From assembly GCF_012222305.1 (NCBI RefSeq), contig NZ_CP035730.1:1701501-1765500 (forward strand): a stretch of 64,000 bases of DNA, given 5' to 3'. Positions 1 to 9,073 of the stretch are shown here, piece after piece. Both the position numbers and the translations under genes were made by a program. The stretch is from Sulfolobus sp. S-194 (GTDB taxonomy: Archaea; Thermoproteota; Thermoprotei_A; Sulfolobales; Sulfolobaceae). The notes under the pieces were generated by a model. That model worked only from the letters and a program-made list of their open reading frames with translations. It made no database searches and had not been told where the DNA came from. Every line of letters starts with the position of its first letter. Within the stretch, counting starts at the first letter, position 1.

Positions 1-2
1 AT

Positions 3-620
3 GAATATTTTGCAAACTGGCCATTAAAGATGCATGATAATGCAGTAGAGAATCCGTTCGCATATTTGAGGTTCAAGACAGATATTAAAACTATCACTTC
101 ATCTCAATTAGTCTCTGAACCTTTAAGAATATTCGATACAGCTGCAAGAGCTGATGGAGCTGGTATTATATTATTGACCGATGATGAGGTAGCTAAGAAG
201 TACACAGATACTCCAGTATATTTAGCAAATGTTCACGGCTCAATATATGAATATGCATATGATTTAAGTTTACCCTCTATAAAATTAGCTCTAAACGAAC
301 TTAAGTATACTCCTAGTAAGAATGACATCATAGAAATTCACGATTCTTATAGTGTATTGGCTGCTTTAGAGTTAGAAGAATTAGGTCTAGGAGAAAAGGG
401 CAAATCTTTACTAGAATTAGATTCTTATCAAGTAAATTATAGTGGTGGTCTGAAAGCCAGGGGTTATCCTGGAGGAGCTACAGCTATTTATCAGCTAGCT
501 GAGGTTGTTATGCAGCTTAGAGGTGACTTTCCTGGAAAGAAGGCTATAGGTGAAAGTGGGATAGTTATTTCGGCAGACGATTTAGTCACATCTTCGTATA
601 TTTCAATTTTAAAGAGGTGA
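3..620 (+). CDS. Acetyl-CoA acetyltransferase (thiolase), C-terminal part
   Basis: The frame is open back to the first bases of the window, so the true start lies upstream; the internal ATG at 30 is not the start. The product is the C-terminal part of an archaeal SCPx-like thiolase: an HDSYS segment followed by a glycine-rich NYSGGLKARGYPGG segment. In archaea this thiolase makes acetoacetyl-CoA and works in a complex with HMG-CoA synthase and a DUF35 protein, here the next gene; HMG-CoA reductase follows. Oddly, the histidine normally found in the GHPxGA motif is tyrosine (codon 465-467). The mevalonate role is inferred from the neighbours. Confidence 0.85.
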   Translation, partial: EYFANWPLKMHDNAVENPFAYLRFKTDIKTITSSQLVSEPLRIFDTAARADGAGIILLTDDEVAKKYTDTPVYLANVHGSIYEYAYDLSLPSIKLALNELKYTPSKNDIIEIHDSYSVLAALELEELGLGEKGKSLLELDSYQVNYSGGLKARGYPGGATAIYQLAEVVMQLRGDFPGKKAIGESGIVISADDLVTSSYISILKR

Positions 621-627
621 ACTTAAA

Positions 628-1035
628 GTGAAAATTAGTCCTCCAAGAAATTGGAGATTAAAAGAAACCTTATATTCAATTGTTTTAGGTAAGTGTGAAA
701 AATGCGGAAGTATATTGTATCCTTATCAGCAACTATGTAGTTCATGCGGTTCCACTAATATAAAGAAAATTGTTTCGAGAGGTCACGGAAAACTAATTGA
801 ATACACAATATCTTATCAATCACGTGAGGGATATGAAAAGGCTTTACCTATGGCTGTAGGATTAATAGAGTTAGATGAAGGAGTTAGGATTTTAGCCCCT
901 CTTACTGATACTGATAACATTAAAGAAGGTGCTGAGGTTGAAGCTGTTCTAAGGAGGATTACTGCTGATTCTAATAATGGTTTAATACAGTACGGTATTA
1001 AATTTAGAGTGATAGATAATGCAAGAGATAATTGA
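628..1035 (+). CDS. DUF35 zinc-ribbon/OB-fold acyl-CoA-associated protein
   Basis: A 135-residue protein with an N-terminal rubredoxin-like zinc ribbon (KCEKCG then CSSCGS, about residues 24-42) followed by a small OB-fold. DUF35 proteins hold thiolase and HMG-CoA synthase together and bind the CoA of the intermediate in the archaeal mevalonate pathway. It starts at GTG, 7 nt after a strong GAGGTGA ribosome-binding site that overlaps the thiolase stop. Its 3' end overlaps the HMG-CoA reductase start by 17 nt, so the three genes form an operon. Confidence 0.85.
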   Translation: MKISPPRNWRLKETLYSIVLGKCEKCGSILYPYQQLCSSCGSTNIKKIVSRGHGKLIEYTISYQSREGYEKALPMAVGLIELDEGVRILAPLTDTDNIKEGAEVEAVLRRITADSNNGLIQYGIKFRVIDNARDN

Positions 1036-2254
1036 TGAGGTAGTTAATAAGGCTCTTAAGGGTAAGATTGAGCTTCATGAGATAGATAATTTATTAGAAG
1101 CAAATGCTGCAATGGTGGCTAGAAGATTAGTTATAGAAAAACTAACAAATACCAAACTTCCTTCTATTGGATCTACAATTCTTGATTATGCTGAGATAAA
1201 AAATAGAAATGCAGAAAACGTTATAGGTGGAATTCAAATACCAGTAGGTGTTATAGGTCCTTTAAGAGTAAATGGTGATTATGCTAAAGGAGATTTTTAT
1301 GTTCCCCTAGCAACTACTGAAGGCGCGTTAATAGCAAGTGTAAATAGGGGTGCAAAAGTTATATCTAAAAGTGGGGGTGCAAGAGTAAAGATAATTTTTG
1401 ATGGAATGACTAGAGCACCAGTTTTTAAACTTAGTAGTATAGAAGATGTTATAGATTTTCTAAACTGGATAAAAGATAATTTTTCAAAGATAAAAGAGAT
1501 TGCAGAAAGCACTACTTCACATGGTAAGTTAATAAACATAGAGCCATACGTTCTAGGTAATAATGTATGGCTTAGATTTGTCTTTGAAACAGGTGATGCG
1601 ATGGGTATGAACATGGTTACTGTAGCTACTGAGAAAGCATGTGAGTTTATTGAGAGAGAATTTGGAAGGGCTGTATGTTTGGCGGTAAGTGGTAATATGT
1701 GCAGTGATAAGAAACAATCTCAAGTAAATTCTCTGCATGGTAGGGGTAAAACTGTTGTTGCAGAGGCACTAATTCCACACGAATTGATTAAGACTGTGTT
1801 AAAATCTGATTCAGCTTTAATTCATGAAGTTAATTTAAGGAAAAATTGGTTAGGCGGAGCTAGGGCTGGTACAATGTTTCAATTTAATGCCCATTTTGCT
1901 AATATTGTGACAGCTATTTTTATAGCCACTGGGCAAGATGTAGCTCAAGTTGTTGAAAGTAGTTCTGGGTATACATGGACTGAAATACGCGATAATGGAT
2001 TATATATTTCTGTGACTTTAACGTCGTTAGAAGTTGGTACTATAGGTGGTGGTACTAGATTACCAACTCAAAGGGAAGCTTTGTCAATTATGGGGGTATA
2101 CGGGCCAGGTAATCCTCCTGGAAGTAATGCGAAAAAATTTGCAGAAATTATAGCATCTACTGTTCTTGCAGGAGAACTGAATTTACTTGCAGCATTGGCG
2201 AATAAGGAATTAGGTAAAGCTCACTTAAGGTTAGGCAGAGGGGCCAAAGTTTAA
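1019..2254 (+). CDS. hmgA: 3-hydroxy-3-methylglutaryl-CoA reductase
   Basis: A 411-residue class I HMG-CoA reductase that reduces HMG-CoA to mevalonate with NADPH, the committed step to isoprenoid membrane lipids. Visible family signatures are [17 protein letters not shown] near residue 63, TTEGAL with the catalytic glutamate, the DAMGMNM cofactor-binding segment, and a GTIGGGT segment followed by a C-terminal AHLRLGR. The length matches other Sulfolobales enzymes. There is no N-terminal membrane anchor, as usual for archaea. It lies in an operon behind thiolase and DUF35 genes. Confidence 0.96.
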   Translation: MQEIIDEVVNKALKGKIELHEIDNLLEANAAMVARRLVIEKLTNTKLPSIGSTILDYAEIKNRNAENVIGGIQIPVGVIGPLRVNGDYAKGDFYVPLATTEGALIASVNRGAKVISKSGGARVKIIFDGMTRAPVFKLSSIEDVIDFLNWIKDNFSKIKEIAESTTSHGKLINIEPYVLGNNVWLRFVFETGDAMGMNMVTVATEKACEFIEREFGRAVCLAVSGNMCSDKKQSQVNSLHGRGKTVVAEALIPHELIKTVLKSDSALIHEVNLRKNWLGGARAGTMFQFNAHFANIVTAIFIATGQDVAQVVESSSGYTWTEIRDNGLYISVTLTSLEVGTIGGGTRLPTQREALSIMGVYGPGNPPGSNAKKFAEIIASTVLAGELNLLAALANKELGKAHLRLGRGAKV

Positions 2255-2257
2255 AAG
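2248..2257 (+). promoter_or_regulatory. Probable TATA box of glyA
   Basis: The sequence AGTTTAAAAG is centred about 27 nt upstream of the glyA ATG, the distance expected for a leaderless Sulfolobales transcript. It overlaps the stop region of hmgA. Assigned from sequence and spacing only. Confidence 0.45.
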
Positions 2258-2280
2258 TTATGAAAAAATAACTTAACCAT

Positions 2281-3582
2281 ATGAGTCAAATTCCTAAAGA
2301 GCTTGAAAAAGTAATTGAGCTAACGAGAGAACAAAATAGATGGAGAAGAACAGAGGTAATAAATTTAATAGCGTCTGAAAATGTAATGAGTCCTTTAGCT
2401 GAGACGGTTTATATGAGTGACTTTATGTCAAGATATGCAGAAGGCAAGCCATATAAAAGATATTATCAAGGAACAAAGTATGTTGATGAAGTTGAAATAT
2501 TAGCTATGCAATTAATGAATGAAATTACTAACACTAAATTCTGTGATTTACGAGCTACTAGTGGGACTATAGCAAATGCTGCTGTATTTAGAGTACTAGC
2601 TAACCCTGGCGAAAAGGCATTAATTGCTCCAGTTCAGGCTGGAGCTCATGTAAGTCATACTAAATTTGGTACATTGGGAGCTTTAGGTATAGAACATATA
2701 GAGCTTCCTTATGATGCTGATAAAATGAATGTAGATGTAGATAAAGCAATAAAGATGATTGATCAAATTAAGCCTAAATTTATTGTGATGGGAGGGAGTT
2801 TATATTTATTTCCTCACCCAGTTAAAGAATTAGCTCCTCATGCACATGCTGTGGGAGCAAAAGTAGTTTATGATGCGGCTCATGTTTATGGCTTAATAAC
2901 TGGAAAAGTGTGGCATAACCCATTAGAAGAAGGAGCAGATATTATGACTTCTTCAACGCATAAAACTTTCCCCGGACCTCAAGGTGGTGCTATATTTTCA
3001 AATGAGGAAGAAATATTTAAGAAAGTTGCTGACACAATATTCCCATGGTTTGTTAGTAATCATCATTTGCATAGATTACCAGCTACTGCAGTAACTGCCA
3101 TTGAGATGAAATATTTTGGTGAGGATTACGCAAAACAAATAACTAAGAACGCAAAGGCTTTTGCTGAAGCATTAGCGGCTGAAGGTTTTAAGGTTATAGG
3201 AGAGCATTTAGGTTATACTAAGAGTCATCAAGTAGTGCTGGATGTTAGAAATTTAGGTGGAGGTGCGAAAATAGCTAAATTGTTTGAAGATGCTAATATA
3301 ATAACTAATAAAAACTTGTTACCCTACGATCCACCCAGTGCTGTAAAAGATCCTAGTGGTATAAGATTAGGAGTACAAGAAATGACCAGATTTGGTATGA
3401 AAGAAGAAGAGATGAGAGAAATAGCAAAGTTAATGAGAGAAGTAGCAATTGATGGTAAAGATCCAAATGAAGTTAAGAAAAAAGTAACTGCATTTAGAAA
3501 GAATTATTTAGAGGTCAAATACACATTCAATGTCGATCTATCAAAGTATTCTAATGGAAAAGTACTACCATTGCTTATCTAA
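2281..3582 (+). CDS. glyA: Serine hydroxymethyltransferase
   Basis: A 433-residue PLP enzyme of the archaeal glyA type that interconverts serine and glycine while charging a tetrahydropterin-type C1 carrier. The PLP-lysine motif [14 protein letters not shown] is near residue 230, with [11 protein letters not shown] near the N-terminus and [12 protein letters not shown] near residue 83. In Sulfolobales the C1 carrier is a modified pterin; folE and a beta-RFAP synthase gene for pterin synthesis lie elsewhere in this window. Its 3' end overlaps the convergent stress-protein gene by 8 nt. Confidence 0.95.
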   Translation: MSQIPKELEKVIELTREQNRWRRTEVINLIASENVMSPLAETVYMSDFMSRYAEGKPYKRYYQGTKYVDEVEILAMQLMNEITNTKFCDLRATSGTIANAAVFRVLANPGEKALIAPVQAGAHVSHTKFGTLGALGIEHIELPYDADKMNVDVDKAIKMIDQIKPKFIVMGGSLYLFPHPVKELAPHAHAVGAKVVYDAAHVYGLITGKVWHNPLEEGADIMTSSTHKTFPGPQGGAIFSNEEEIFKKVADTIFPWFVSNHHLHRLPATAVTAIEMKYFGEDYAKQITKNAKAFAEALAAEGFKVIGEHLGYTKSHQVVLDVRNLGGGAKIAKLFEDANIITNKNLLPYDPPSAVKDPSGIRLGVQEMTRFGMKEEEMREIAKLMREVAIDGKDPNEVKKKVTAFRKNYLEVKYTFNVDLSKYSNGKVLPLLI

Positions 3583-3982
3583 CTAATATAACTGTTGTTG
3601 GTGCATTTACTGAGATAGATAAAGCAATTGATCCAATATTTATATCACTATTTATTGATAATCCTCTAGCACCTAATATAACTGCATCATAGGAATTTTC
3701 TGATAAAAATCTCAATATTTCATTGCTTATACTACTTTCTTTACTTGAGTATTTTATTATTTTAAACTCATAATCTACTCTTCCGTTAACCCTTTTTTCC
3801 ACTTTTTCTTTTATTGCTTGTTCGTTACACTCTTCACATACATGAATAATTGAGATTTGAGAACCATATCTCATGGCAAAGTCTATAGCTAAATCTAAAG
3901 CTCTAAAACTATTTTCTGAACCGTCTATCGGAACTAAAATTTTTCTTAACCAGAAACTTACGGTATATGTAGGCTCAGTCAT
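3575..3982 (-). CDS. Universal stress protein (UspA family)
   Basis: A 135-residue single Usp domain. It has the N-terminal strand and loop [18 protein letters not shown] and a C-terminal VILGARGLS segment resembling the ATP-binding G-x2-G-x9-GS/T loop ([17 protein letters not shown]). UspA proteins bind ATP or AMP and respond to stress; the exact target is unknown. It overlaps the end of gap by 4 nt and is the last gene of the pgk-gap-usp operon. Confidence 0.85.
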   Translation of the reverse strand: MTEPTYTVSFWLRKILVPIDGSENSFRALDLAIDFAMRYGSQISIIHVCEECNEQAIKEKVEKRVNGRVDYEFKIIKYSSKESSISNEILRFLSENSYDAVILGARGLSINSDINIGSIALSISVNAPTTVILVR

Positions 3983-5010
3983 ATTAAATACCCTTTCATA
4001 ATTCCTAAAGTATCATTTGTAACTTTAATTGATTCCTCCTTTCCCATAATTCCAAGGGAAGCCCTAATAGCATCGATATTCTCTGGGACTACTATAGACT
4101 CTTGATGAACACCATACATTAAGAATACTTCATTCCCATTGGTATAGATAGAATCTTCAAATACAACAACTTCTGGGATGTCATATCTAACTCTACCCAT
4201 GTCTCTTGAAACTTCAATAATTTCAGCAGTAGAAGAAACTGTTGTACGTGAGGAATTAACTAAGACTATTCTAGGAGTATTAAGGAAAGTGTTAATAATG
4301 TCATCTTTGTTAACCTTATCTTTCACTGTTAAAACCATTGTATGTAAATGCATTAAAGTTGTGGGAGCAATAACAGCCATTGTAACTATATCAATTCCTT
4401 TTAATACAGTAAGAACGTCTTTAGCATGATGACTAGGTACACTTGCTGGATCTGGAACAATAGAGTTTATAGGACCTCTTTTAACCTCTTTAGGGTCAGC
4501 AGCTCTTCTCACTATTGTAGCTCTAACTTTCTCAACTTTACTAATCTTATTCATTGTACATATTATTCTTAACATCCCAGTTGTGTTGCATGAGACAACT
4601 CTGATATATTTTTTACCTTTAGCATCATCATAGTTACATAAGGCGGAGAATGATATATCTGCCACGTCAGCTTTTTCTCCACCCTGAAATAAAGCGTTCT
4701 TTCCGAGACTTTGATATAAAGGTTTATATGTTGCTCCAACTCCGTTTGGAGTAGTATCTACTATTATATCAGCCTCTTTTACCATATCTTCAATAGTGCC
4801 TGCAACTTTGATTCCAGATTTTTCGAATTTACTAATATTATCCTTTACTGTGTATATTTTTATACCTTTTTTATCAGCAATTATTGCCTCATAGTTTGGC
4901 GATGTTTTGCCAATTCCTATTAATTCCATGTCTGGTTGTAATCTTACCGCATCAGCGACTCTTTTTCCAATAGTCCCGTAACCATTTACAGCTACCTTAA
5001 CTTTTTCCAC
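3979..5010 (-). CDS. gap: Glyceraldehyde-3-phosphate dehydrogenase, archaeal type II
   Basis: A 343-residue archaeal GAPDH using NAD(P), phosphorylating glyceraldehyde-3-phosphate to 1,3-bisphosphoglycerate. In Sulfolobales it mostly serves gluconeogenesis. The Rossmann start [17 protein letters not shown] and the catalytic cysteine segment [11 protein letters not shown] (about residue 140) are intact, and a conserved [12 protein letters not shown] segment follows. Its start overlaps the end of pgk by 14 nt, so the two consecutive glycolytic enzymes are translationally coupled. Confidence 0.96.
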   Translation of the reverse strand: MEKVKVAVNGYGTIGKRVADAVRLQPDMELIGIGKTSPNYEAIIADKKGIKIYTVKDNISKFEKSGIKVAGTIEDMVKEADIIVDTTPNGVGATYKPLYQSLGKNALFQGGEKADVADISFSALCNYDDAKGKKYIRVVSCNTTGMLRIICTMNKISKVEKVRATIVRRAADPKEVKRGPINSIVPDPASVPSHHAKDVLTVLKGIDIVTMAVIAPTTLMHLHTMVLTVKDKVNKDDIINTFLNTPRIVLVNSSRTTVSSTAEIIEVSRDMGRVRYDIPEVVVFEDSIYTNGNEVFLMYGVHQESIVVPENIDAIRASLGIMGKEESIKVTNDTLGIMKGYLI

Positions 5011-6244
5011 TTTGCATCACCCATGACATATGTAAAGCTTCTAATGCTGGTAACTTATCACCAGCTAAAAATAAAAGCAACGCTCCTCCTCCGGTAGATA
5101 CATGAATTTTATTTGGATTTATTTCTACGTCTTTATCAAGCATACTTATCATATGACCGCCGCCAATAATTACATATCCTGGGCTTTCAATAGAGGCTTT
5201 TAGTAAACTTTTAGTGCCAATCCTGAATCTTTCATCTTCAATGACTCCCATAGGCCCTCTTAATGTAATAACTTTGCCTTCCTTAATAAAAGAAGAATAA
5301 ATTTCAATAGTAGTATTCCCAATATCTTTTATAATACCACTTACATTATTCTCTGGTTCATTGCTTAATTCTCCACTAGGCTTTTCAACTGTAAAGTCAA
5401 CAGGGATTTCTATAGGTGCCCCGGATAGCAAGATTTTTCTAGCTCTCGGAATTAGACTAAGAAGACCTTTATTCTCTAAGACTTGCATATTAGGCTTACC
5501 TAGATTTATACCTTTTGCAACAGCAAATAGTTCTGCTACTAAACCGCCAGTTAATATTCTATCAGCAACTCTATTTTTTGCTAGGTGTTCAATTATCTTT
5601 AATGTATCGCTAACCTTACTTCCTCCCAAAACAAATATTTTGGGGGAGTCCTCCTTGTTAAAGATCTTGGATAATGCAGAAACTTCTTTCTCCATTATTC
5701 TTCCTGCAGCTGAGGGTTTTACTAAAGGAAATCCTACTAGACTTGGTTGACTTCTATGTGCTGTTGCGAAAGCATCGTTAATGTAAAAATCGACTAATGG
5801 GGCTAATTTTTTTACTAAAAAAGTTTTAGATTGTTGTTGTGGAGGAGCCTCTATTAATTCTTCAGACACAATTCTAACATTCTCTAATAGGATAGCTTCT
5901 CCTTTACCTAGTTTAGATATTCTTTCTCTAGCATAAGGACCTATAACATCATCGACAAACTCAATTTCCCTACCAACATATTTAGAAAGGATTTTAGAGT
6001 GTTCTTCTAAAGAAATAAAATCGTCATCTCCAGGTCTACCTTGGTGGGAAATTATTACTACAGAATTTTGTTTATCGAGTAATTCTCTAATTGTTTCAGC
6101 ATGTGCCTTAATTCTAGAATCATCTAATAATTTACCAGTTTTTCGATCTACGGGCGAATTTATATCTATTCTTAGTAAAACTTTTCTACCATTTATGTCG
6201 AAATCTTCTATAACAGGAATATTAAGATCAGCCACTTTTATCAT
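4997..6244 (-). CDS. pgk: Phosphoglycerate kinase
   Basis: A 415-residue phosphoglycerate kinase interconverting 1,3-bisphosphoglycerate plus ADP with 3-phosphoglycerate plus ATP. Clear family segments are [10 protein letters not shown] and SHQGRP at the N-terminus (substrate binding), [27 protein letters not shown] and the C-terminal STGGGALL nucleotide loop. It is the first gene of the pgk-gap-usp operon. The proline of the usual RVDFNVP motif is shifted (RIDINSP). Confidence 0.96.
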   Translation of the reverse strand: MIKVADLNIPVIEDFDINGRKVLLRIDINSPVDRKTGKLLDDSRIKAHAETIRELLDKQNSVVIISHQGRPGDDDFISLEEHSKILSKYVGREIEFVDDVIGPYARERISKLGKGEAILLENVRIVSEELIEAPPQQQSKTFLVKKLAPLVDFYINDAFATAHRSQPSLVGFPLVKPSAAGRIMEKEVSALSKIFNKEDSPKIFVLGGSKVSDTLKIIEHLAKNRVADRILTGGLVAELFAVAKGINLGKPNMQVLENKGLLSLIPRARKILLSGAPIEIPVDFTVEKPSGELSNEPENNVSGIIKDIGNTTIEIYSSFIKEGKVITLRGPMGVIEDERFRIGTKSLLKASIESPGYVIIGGGHMISMLDKDVEINPNKIHVSTGGGALLLFLAGDKLPALEALHMSWVMQSGKS

Positions 6245-6270
6245 AATCCCATGTTTAAGATTAGAAAAAA

Positions 6271-6281
6271 GGTATATAAAT
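6271..6281 (-). promoter_or_regulatory. Probable TATA box of the pgk-gap-usp operon
   Basis: On the minus strand the sequence reads ATTTATATACC, about 30 nt before the pgk ATG, matching the archaeal TATA consensus and spacing. No other strong candidate lies in the 48-nt gap. Confidence 0.5.
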
Positions 6282-6292
6282 AAGTAGTATTT

Positions 6293-7042
6293 TTAGCAAA
6301 CAATATTAGACGCTAATATATTACCCCATAATAGTGGTATTAAATATTTAGTCTTAAATTTTGGAATATTTACTTGAATTTCCACGTTTCTAGGGGAGGT
6401 AGTTTTCAAAGTAACGTTGGTCTGTTCGATAGAAAAATAGGAAAAAGTATCCTTTAATATCTCGGTATCAATTTCCTTAAAAGCCCTGCATTGATAAATA
6501 GATTCAAAACTTCCATTATTTAGTGTTAAAGAAACAGAATGACAACTAGTTTCTAAGGTTCTTTCAGTCATCTTTATGAATAGATCTTTCATAGCATAAG
6601 GTATCTCATATCCATAAGCTCCCCTAGGAGGTAAGAGCATCTTAATATAATCCTCATCAATCTTTGATTGCTTCTTTATTAGAATATCAGTTGAAAAGAA
6701 AAGAAAAGTGGTGTTGCAAGCTCTTAATCTACTTAATCTTACCTCACCTAGAGTTAAATACTCAGAAGTTATGTTCTTAAGTGCATTGTAAAAATCTAAC
6801 TCTCTAATATGCTCTGAGAAAGTTAACATACCCTTCACAGCGAATAATCCCTTAATTTTTTCATCCTCAACATAATATAATAAACTAAGGTTCCAATCCT
6901 TGACTTTCAGTTTCTTCATTGTTTTTTCTATTATACTTTTGATCAACGAAGCGTTAGTGTTCTTTCTTATAATTAGCCATTCTCCGAAATCATCACTAAC
7001 CGTTATAGAGTTATCATCGTCCTTCCGTTTAAAAAACTTCAT
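6293..7042 (-). CDS. Hypothetical protein (249 aa)
   Basis: I do not recognise this protein. It begins with a charged tail MKFFKRKDDD and has no signal peptide or membrane segment. There are single cysteines but no metal-binding pattern. An upstream TTG would add two residues; the ATG is preferred. It stands alone between pgk and tRNA-Gln, and its base composition and codon use look like the neighbours. Probably a Sulfolobales-specific cytoplasmic protein. Confidence 0.65.
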   Translation of the reverse strand: MKFFKRKDDDNSITVSDDFGEWLIIRKNTNASLIKSIIEKTMKKLKVKDWNLSLLYYVEDEKIKGLFAVKGMLTFSEHIRELDFYNALKNITSEYLTLGEVRLSRLRACNTTFLFFSTDILIKKQSKIDEDYIKMLLPPRGAYGYEIPYAMKDLFIKMTERTLETSCHSVSLTLNNGSFESIYQCRAFKEIDTEILKDTFSYFSIEQTNVTLKTTSPRNVEIQVNIPKFKTKYLIPLLWGNILASNIVC

Positions 7043-7147
7043 TATCAAAACAACTAACCTCTTAATATTTTTTGATAGGTAAGATTTAAAGGTTCATAAT
7101 AAACTAACAACTTTTAAAGATGCTTTGCAATAAAAGAAAGCCATTCA

Positions 7148-7157
7148 CTTTTTAAAT
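7148..7157 (+). promoter_or_regulatory. TATA box of tRNA-Gln
   Basis: CTTTTTAAAT is centred about 26 nt upstream of the mature tRNA 5' end, the standard distance for archaeal RNA polymerase. Confidence 0.55.
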
Positions 7158-7178
7158 CTACTTTCTAATATTATTAAT

Positions 7179-7251
7179 AGCCGGGTCGTCTAGTGGTCAA
7201 GGATCGAGGGCTTTGGCCCCTCGGACCTGGGTTCAAATCCCAGCCCGGCTA
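7179..7251 (+). tRNA. tRNA-Gln(TTG)
   Basis: A full cloverleaf can be folded: acceptor AGCCGGG with CCCGGCT, D-stem GTCT with GGAT, anticodon stem GAGGG with CCCTC around the loop CTTTGGC (anticodon TTG at 7213-7215), and T-stem CTGGG with CCCAG around TTCAAAT. The discriminator base is A. CCA is not encoded. There is no intron. It is flanked by a 244-nt stretch downstream in which I see no gene. Confidence 0.95.
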
Positions 7252-7495
7252 CCTTTTGGTCTGTTTCAAGATTTTTGATAAACTAAATTTATCTCTTAGT
7301 ATGGTATATATAGTAATTCTTTCACTTAATTTATGCAATTTTTTGTTAATATCATGATGAAGAGATAATAGTTTTTACTCCTTAAATTTCTATTTAAAGT
7401 TTACTACACTAAGGAAATCTACCCTTATTTTTACTTTTTGTTGTTAATATTGATATTTCAAGCCTTATATATTTTATTATTGATATATAAGCGAG

Positions 7496-7936
7496 ATGAT
7501 AACTACTAAGAACCGCGAATCAAAATGGCAAGTTTTTACGTTCTCAGAAATATTAGAAATAAAAGATCCTATCTCAATTATAGAACTTCTTACAAATCCT
7601 AGGTTATTGTTTAATATAACTACTGATAATAAGGTTATTTTTGTGTTACCTTTTAAAAAAGATATCACTGGTCTAGTTCTTAAAAGAAGTTTGGTAGGAA
7701 AATTAGAAGGTCCTTTCATATATGATAGAATAGTAAAATATAGGATTTTAGGCGACAATTTTAAATATTTGATTTCATTTGAATTAAAAGATAGGAAATT
7801 GTTTATTTATTCTTTTCTTGCGTATAAGGCTACTCTTTTGGATAAGTTAATTGGTGGAAATAAGGTACTAGAAGAGTTAACACCAGAAATATTTATTGGA
7901 AAGCATTTAGCTAGAGTGATATTAGGAGATTCGTAA
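7496..7936 (+). CDS. Hypothetical protein (146 aa)
   Basis: Unrecognised. A soluble protein of 146 residues with alternating hydrophobic strands (for example NKVIFVLPFKKDITGL and FKYLISFELKDRKLFIYSF), suggesting a small alpha/beta or helix-grip fold. No signal peptide, cysteine cluster or known motif is visible. The ATG follows a TATA-like TTATATATTTTATT by 20-30 nt. It is convergent with the next gene. Confidence 0.6.
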   Translation: MITTKNRESKWQVFTFSEILEIKDPISIIELLTNPRLLFNITTDNKVIFVLPFKKDITGLVLKRSLVGKLEGPFIYDRIVKYRILGDNFKYLISFELKDRKLFIYSFLAYKATLLDKLIGGNKVLEELTPEIFIGKHLARVILGDS

Positions 7937-7943
7937 GATGCGT

Positions 7944-8297
7944 TTAAATGTAAGTATGTGGCCTAATTTCTGTTTTAGGTTTTAATGCTTCTATTATGAT
8001 AACATTATTATTGCTTAATCTCTTTAATATATCCTTTATTAATATTTTTATTTTTCTCATTCTTGCATCCTTCAACTCTTGGTTAATTCTTTTTAGTTCC
8101 TCTAATGTTTCCGGTTTAACTATATAATATATTTCATCATCCTCTCTTATAGCTCTTATCTCTTTTTCTATTTCTGCAGCTATCTTTATAATGTCTTCCT
8201 CATCTTTATCCTTGATTAATTGTAATGTTTTATTAGCAGCTTCTATTATTCTATCTTCATTCAAATCATGAATTATATCTAATAGCTCATTTAACAC
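7944..8297 (-). CDS. Hypothetical helical protein (117 aa)
   Basis: The longest frame runs into the tRNA-Arg gene, and its first dozen residues (PGSNPGGSA) are merely translated tRNA. The realistic start is the GTG at 8297, giving VLNELLDIIHDLNEDRI onward. The protein is charged and mostly helical, with coiled-coil-like EIEKEIRAIRE and EELKRINQELKDARMRK segments. Function unknown. It lies just downstream of the tRNA on the same strand and may be co-transcribed with it. Confidence 0.6.
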   Translation of the reverse strand: MLNELLDIIHDLNEDRIIEAANKTLQLIKDKDEEDIIKIAAEIEKEIRAIREDDEIYYIVKPETLEELKRINQELKDARMRKIKILIKDILKRLSNNNVIIIEALKPKTEIRPHTYI

Positions 8298-8326
8298 AAA
8301 AGAATAATTTGCTTTTGAACTTAAAT

Positions 8327-8431
<105 letters not shown>

Positions 8432-8473
8432 GCTATAAAATTGTATATTTTATCTTATAGCTTTTTTGTTATC

Positions 8474-9073
8474 TTATGTTGGGGGTATCTTGAAAACCTT
8501 AATATTACATATATTCTTTATTATTTCTCCCAAAAGATCATATATTCTTTCTGCTTTGTTTAAAATCAAGAAATCATTACTTACTATTACTTCTTTCCTA
8601 AGTAATAACATTTTATCTGTTTTATTTACAACTTCAACGTTGACTCCTAGTTTTCTAAGCTTGGAAGCTAATTCTCCGCTTTTGCTTATTTGAGAGTCTA
8701 GGAGAATTACGGATTTTACATTTTTATGATTTAAGTATTCATTAACAAGAATGAGCGCCTCAAATATTTCTGGGTCATGTTTTCTTTTTCCTAATCCTAA
8801 ATCCCTATAAAATCCATCATCACATAAAAATATCTCATCTTCATAAATAGCAGAAAGCAGTGTTATTGCTATATTATATCCATCAATTGCTATTTCAGCT
8901 GGATTAATAACTATTTTTCTTTTTATCTCTTCTATTTCTTTATCAGAATGAGTACATCTGTATAATAAAAGCCTTTCCTTTTTACTTAAGTTGTATCTAG
9001 CGGTAACTAAATCTAAGGCTGGCTTTCTATTATATCCCCTGTTCAATAAATATTTATAATCCTCATAGGCCAT
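8474..9073 (-). CDS. DUF434-type protein
   Basis: A 199-residue protein resembling the archaeal DUF434 family. It has an N-terminal helical part with [20 protein letters not shown] and a C-terminal nucleotide-binding-like alpha/beta part ([56 protein letters not shown]) that recalls PIN-like RNase folds. The acidic residues IDGYN, DDGFY and LLDSQ could be catalytic, but this is inference. The ATG at 9073 overlaps the alaS stop by 11 nt, so it is translated from the same operon; a TTG further up is less likely. Confidence 0.7.
   Translation of the reverse strand: MAYEDYKYLLNRGYNRKPALDLVTARYNLSKKERLLLYRCTHSDKEIEEIKRKIVINPAEIAIDGYNIAITLLSAIYEDEIFLCDDGFYRDLGLGKRKHDPEIFEALILVNEYLNHKNVKSVILLDSQISKSGELASKLRKLGVNVEVVNKTDKMLLLRKEVIVSNDFLILNKAERIYDLLGEIIKNICNIKVFKIPPT

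Noticed and set aside
1297..1738. Two minus-strand open frames inside hmgA
   Set aside because: They are antisense to a highly conserved gene and encode no recognisable protein.
7354..7360. ATGATGA in the gap after tRNA-Gln as a C/D guide RNA
   Set aside because: No CTGA D box lies at a proper distance on the same strand, and no paired ends were found.
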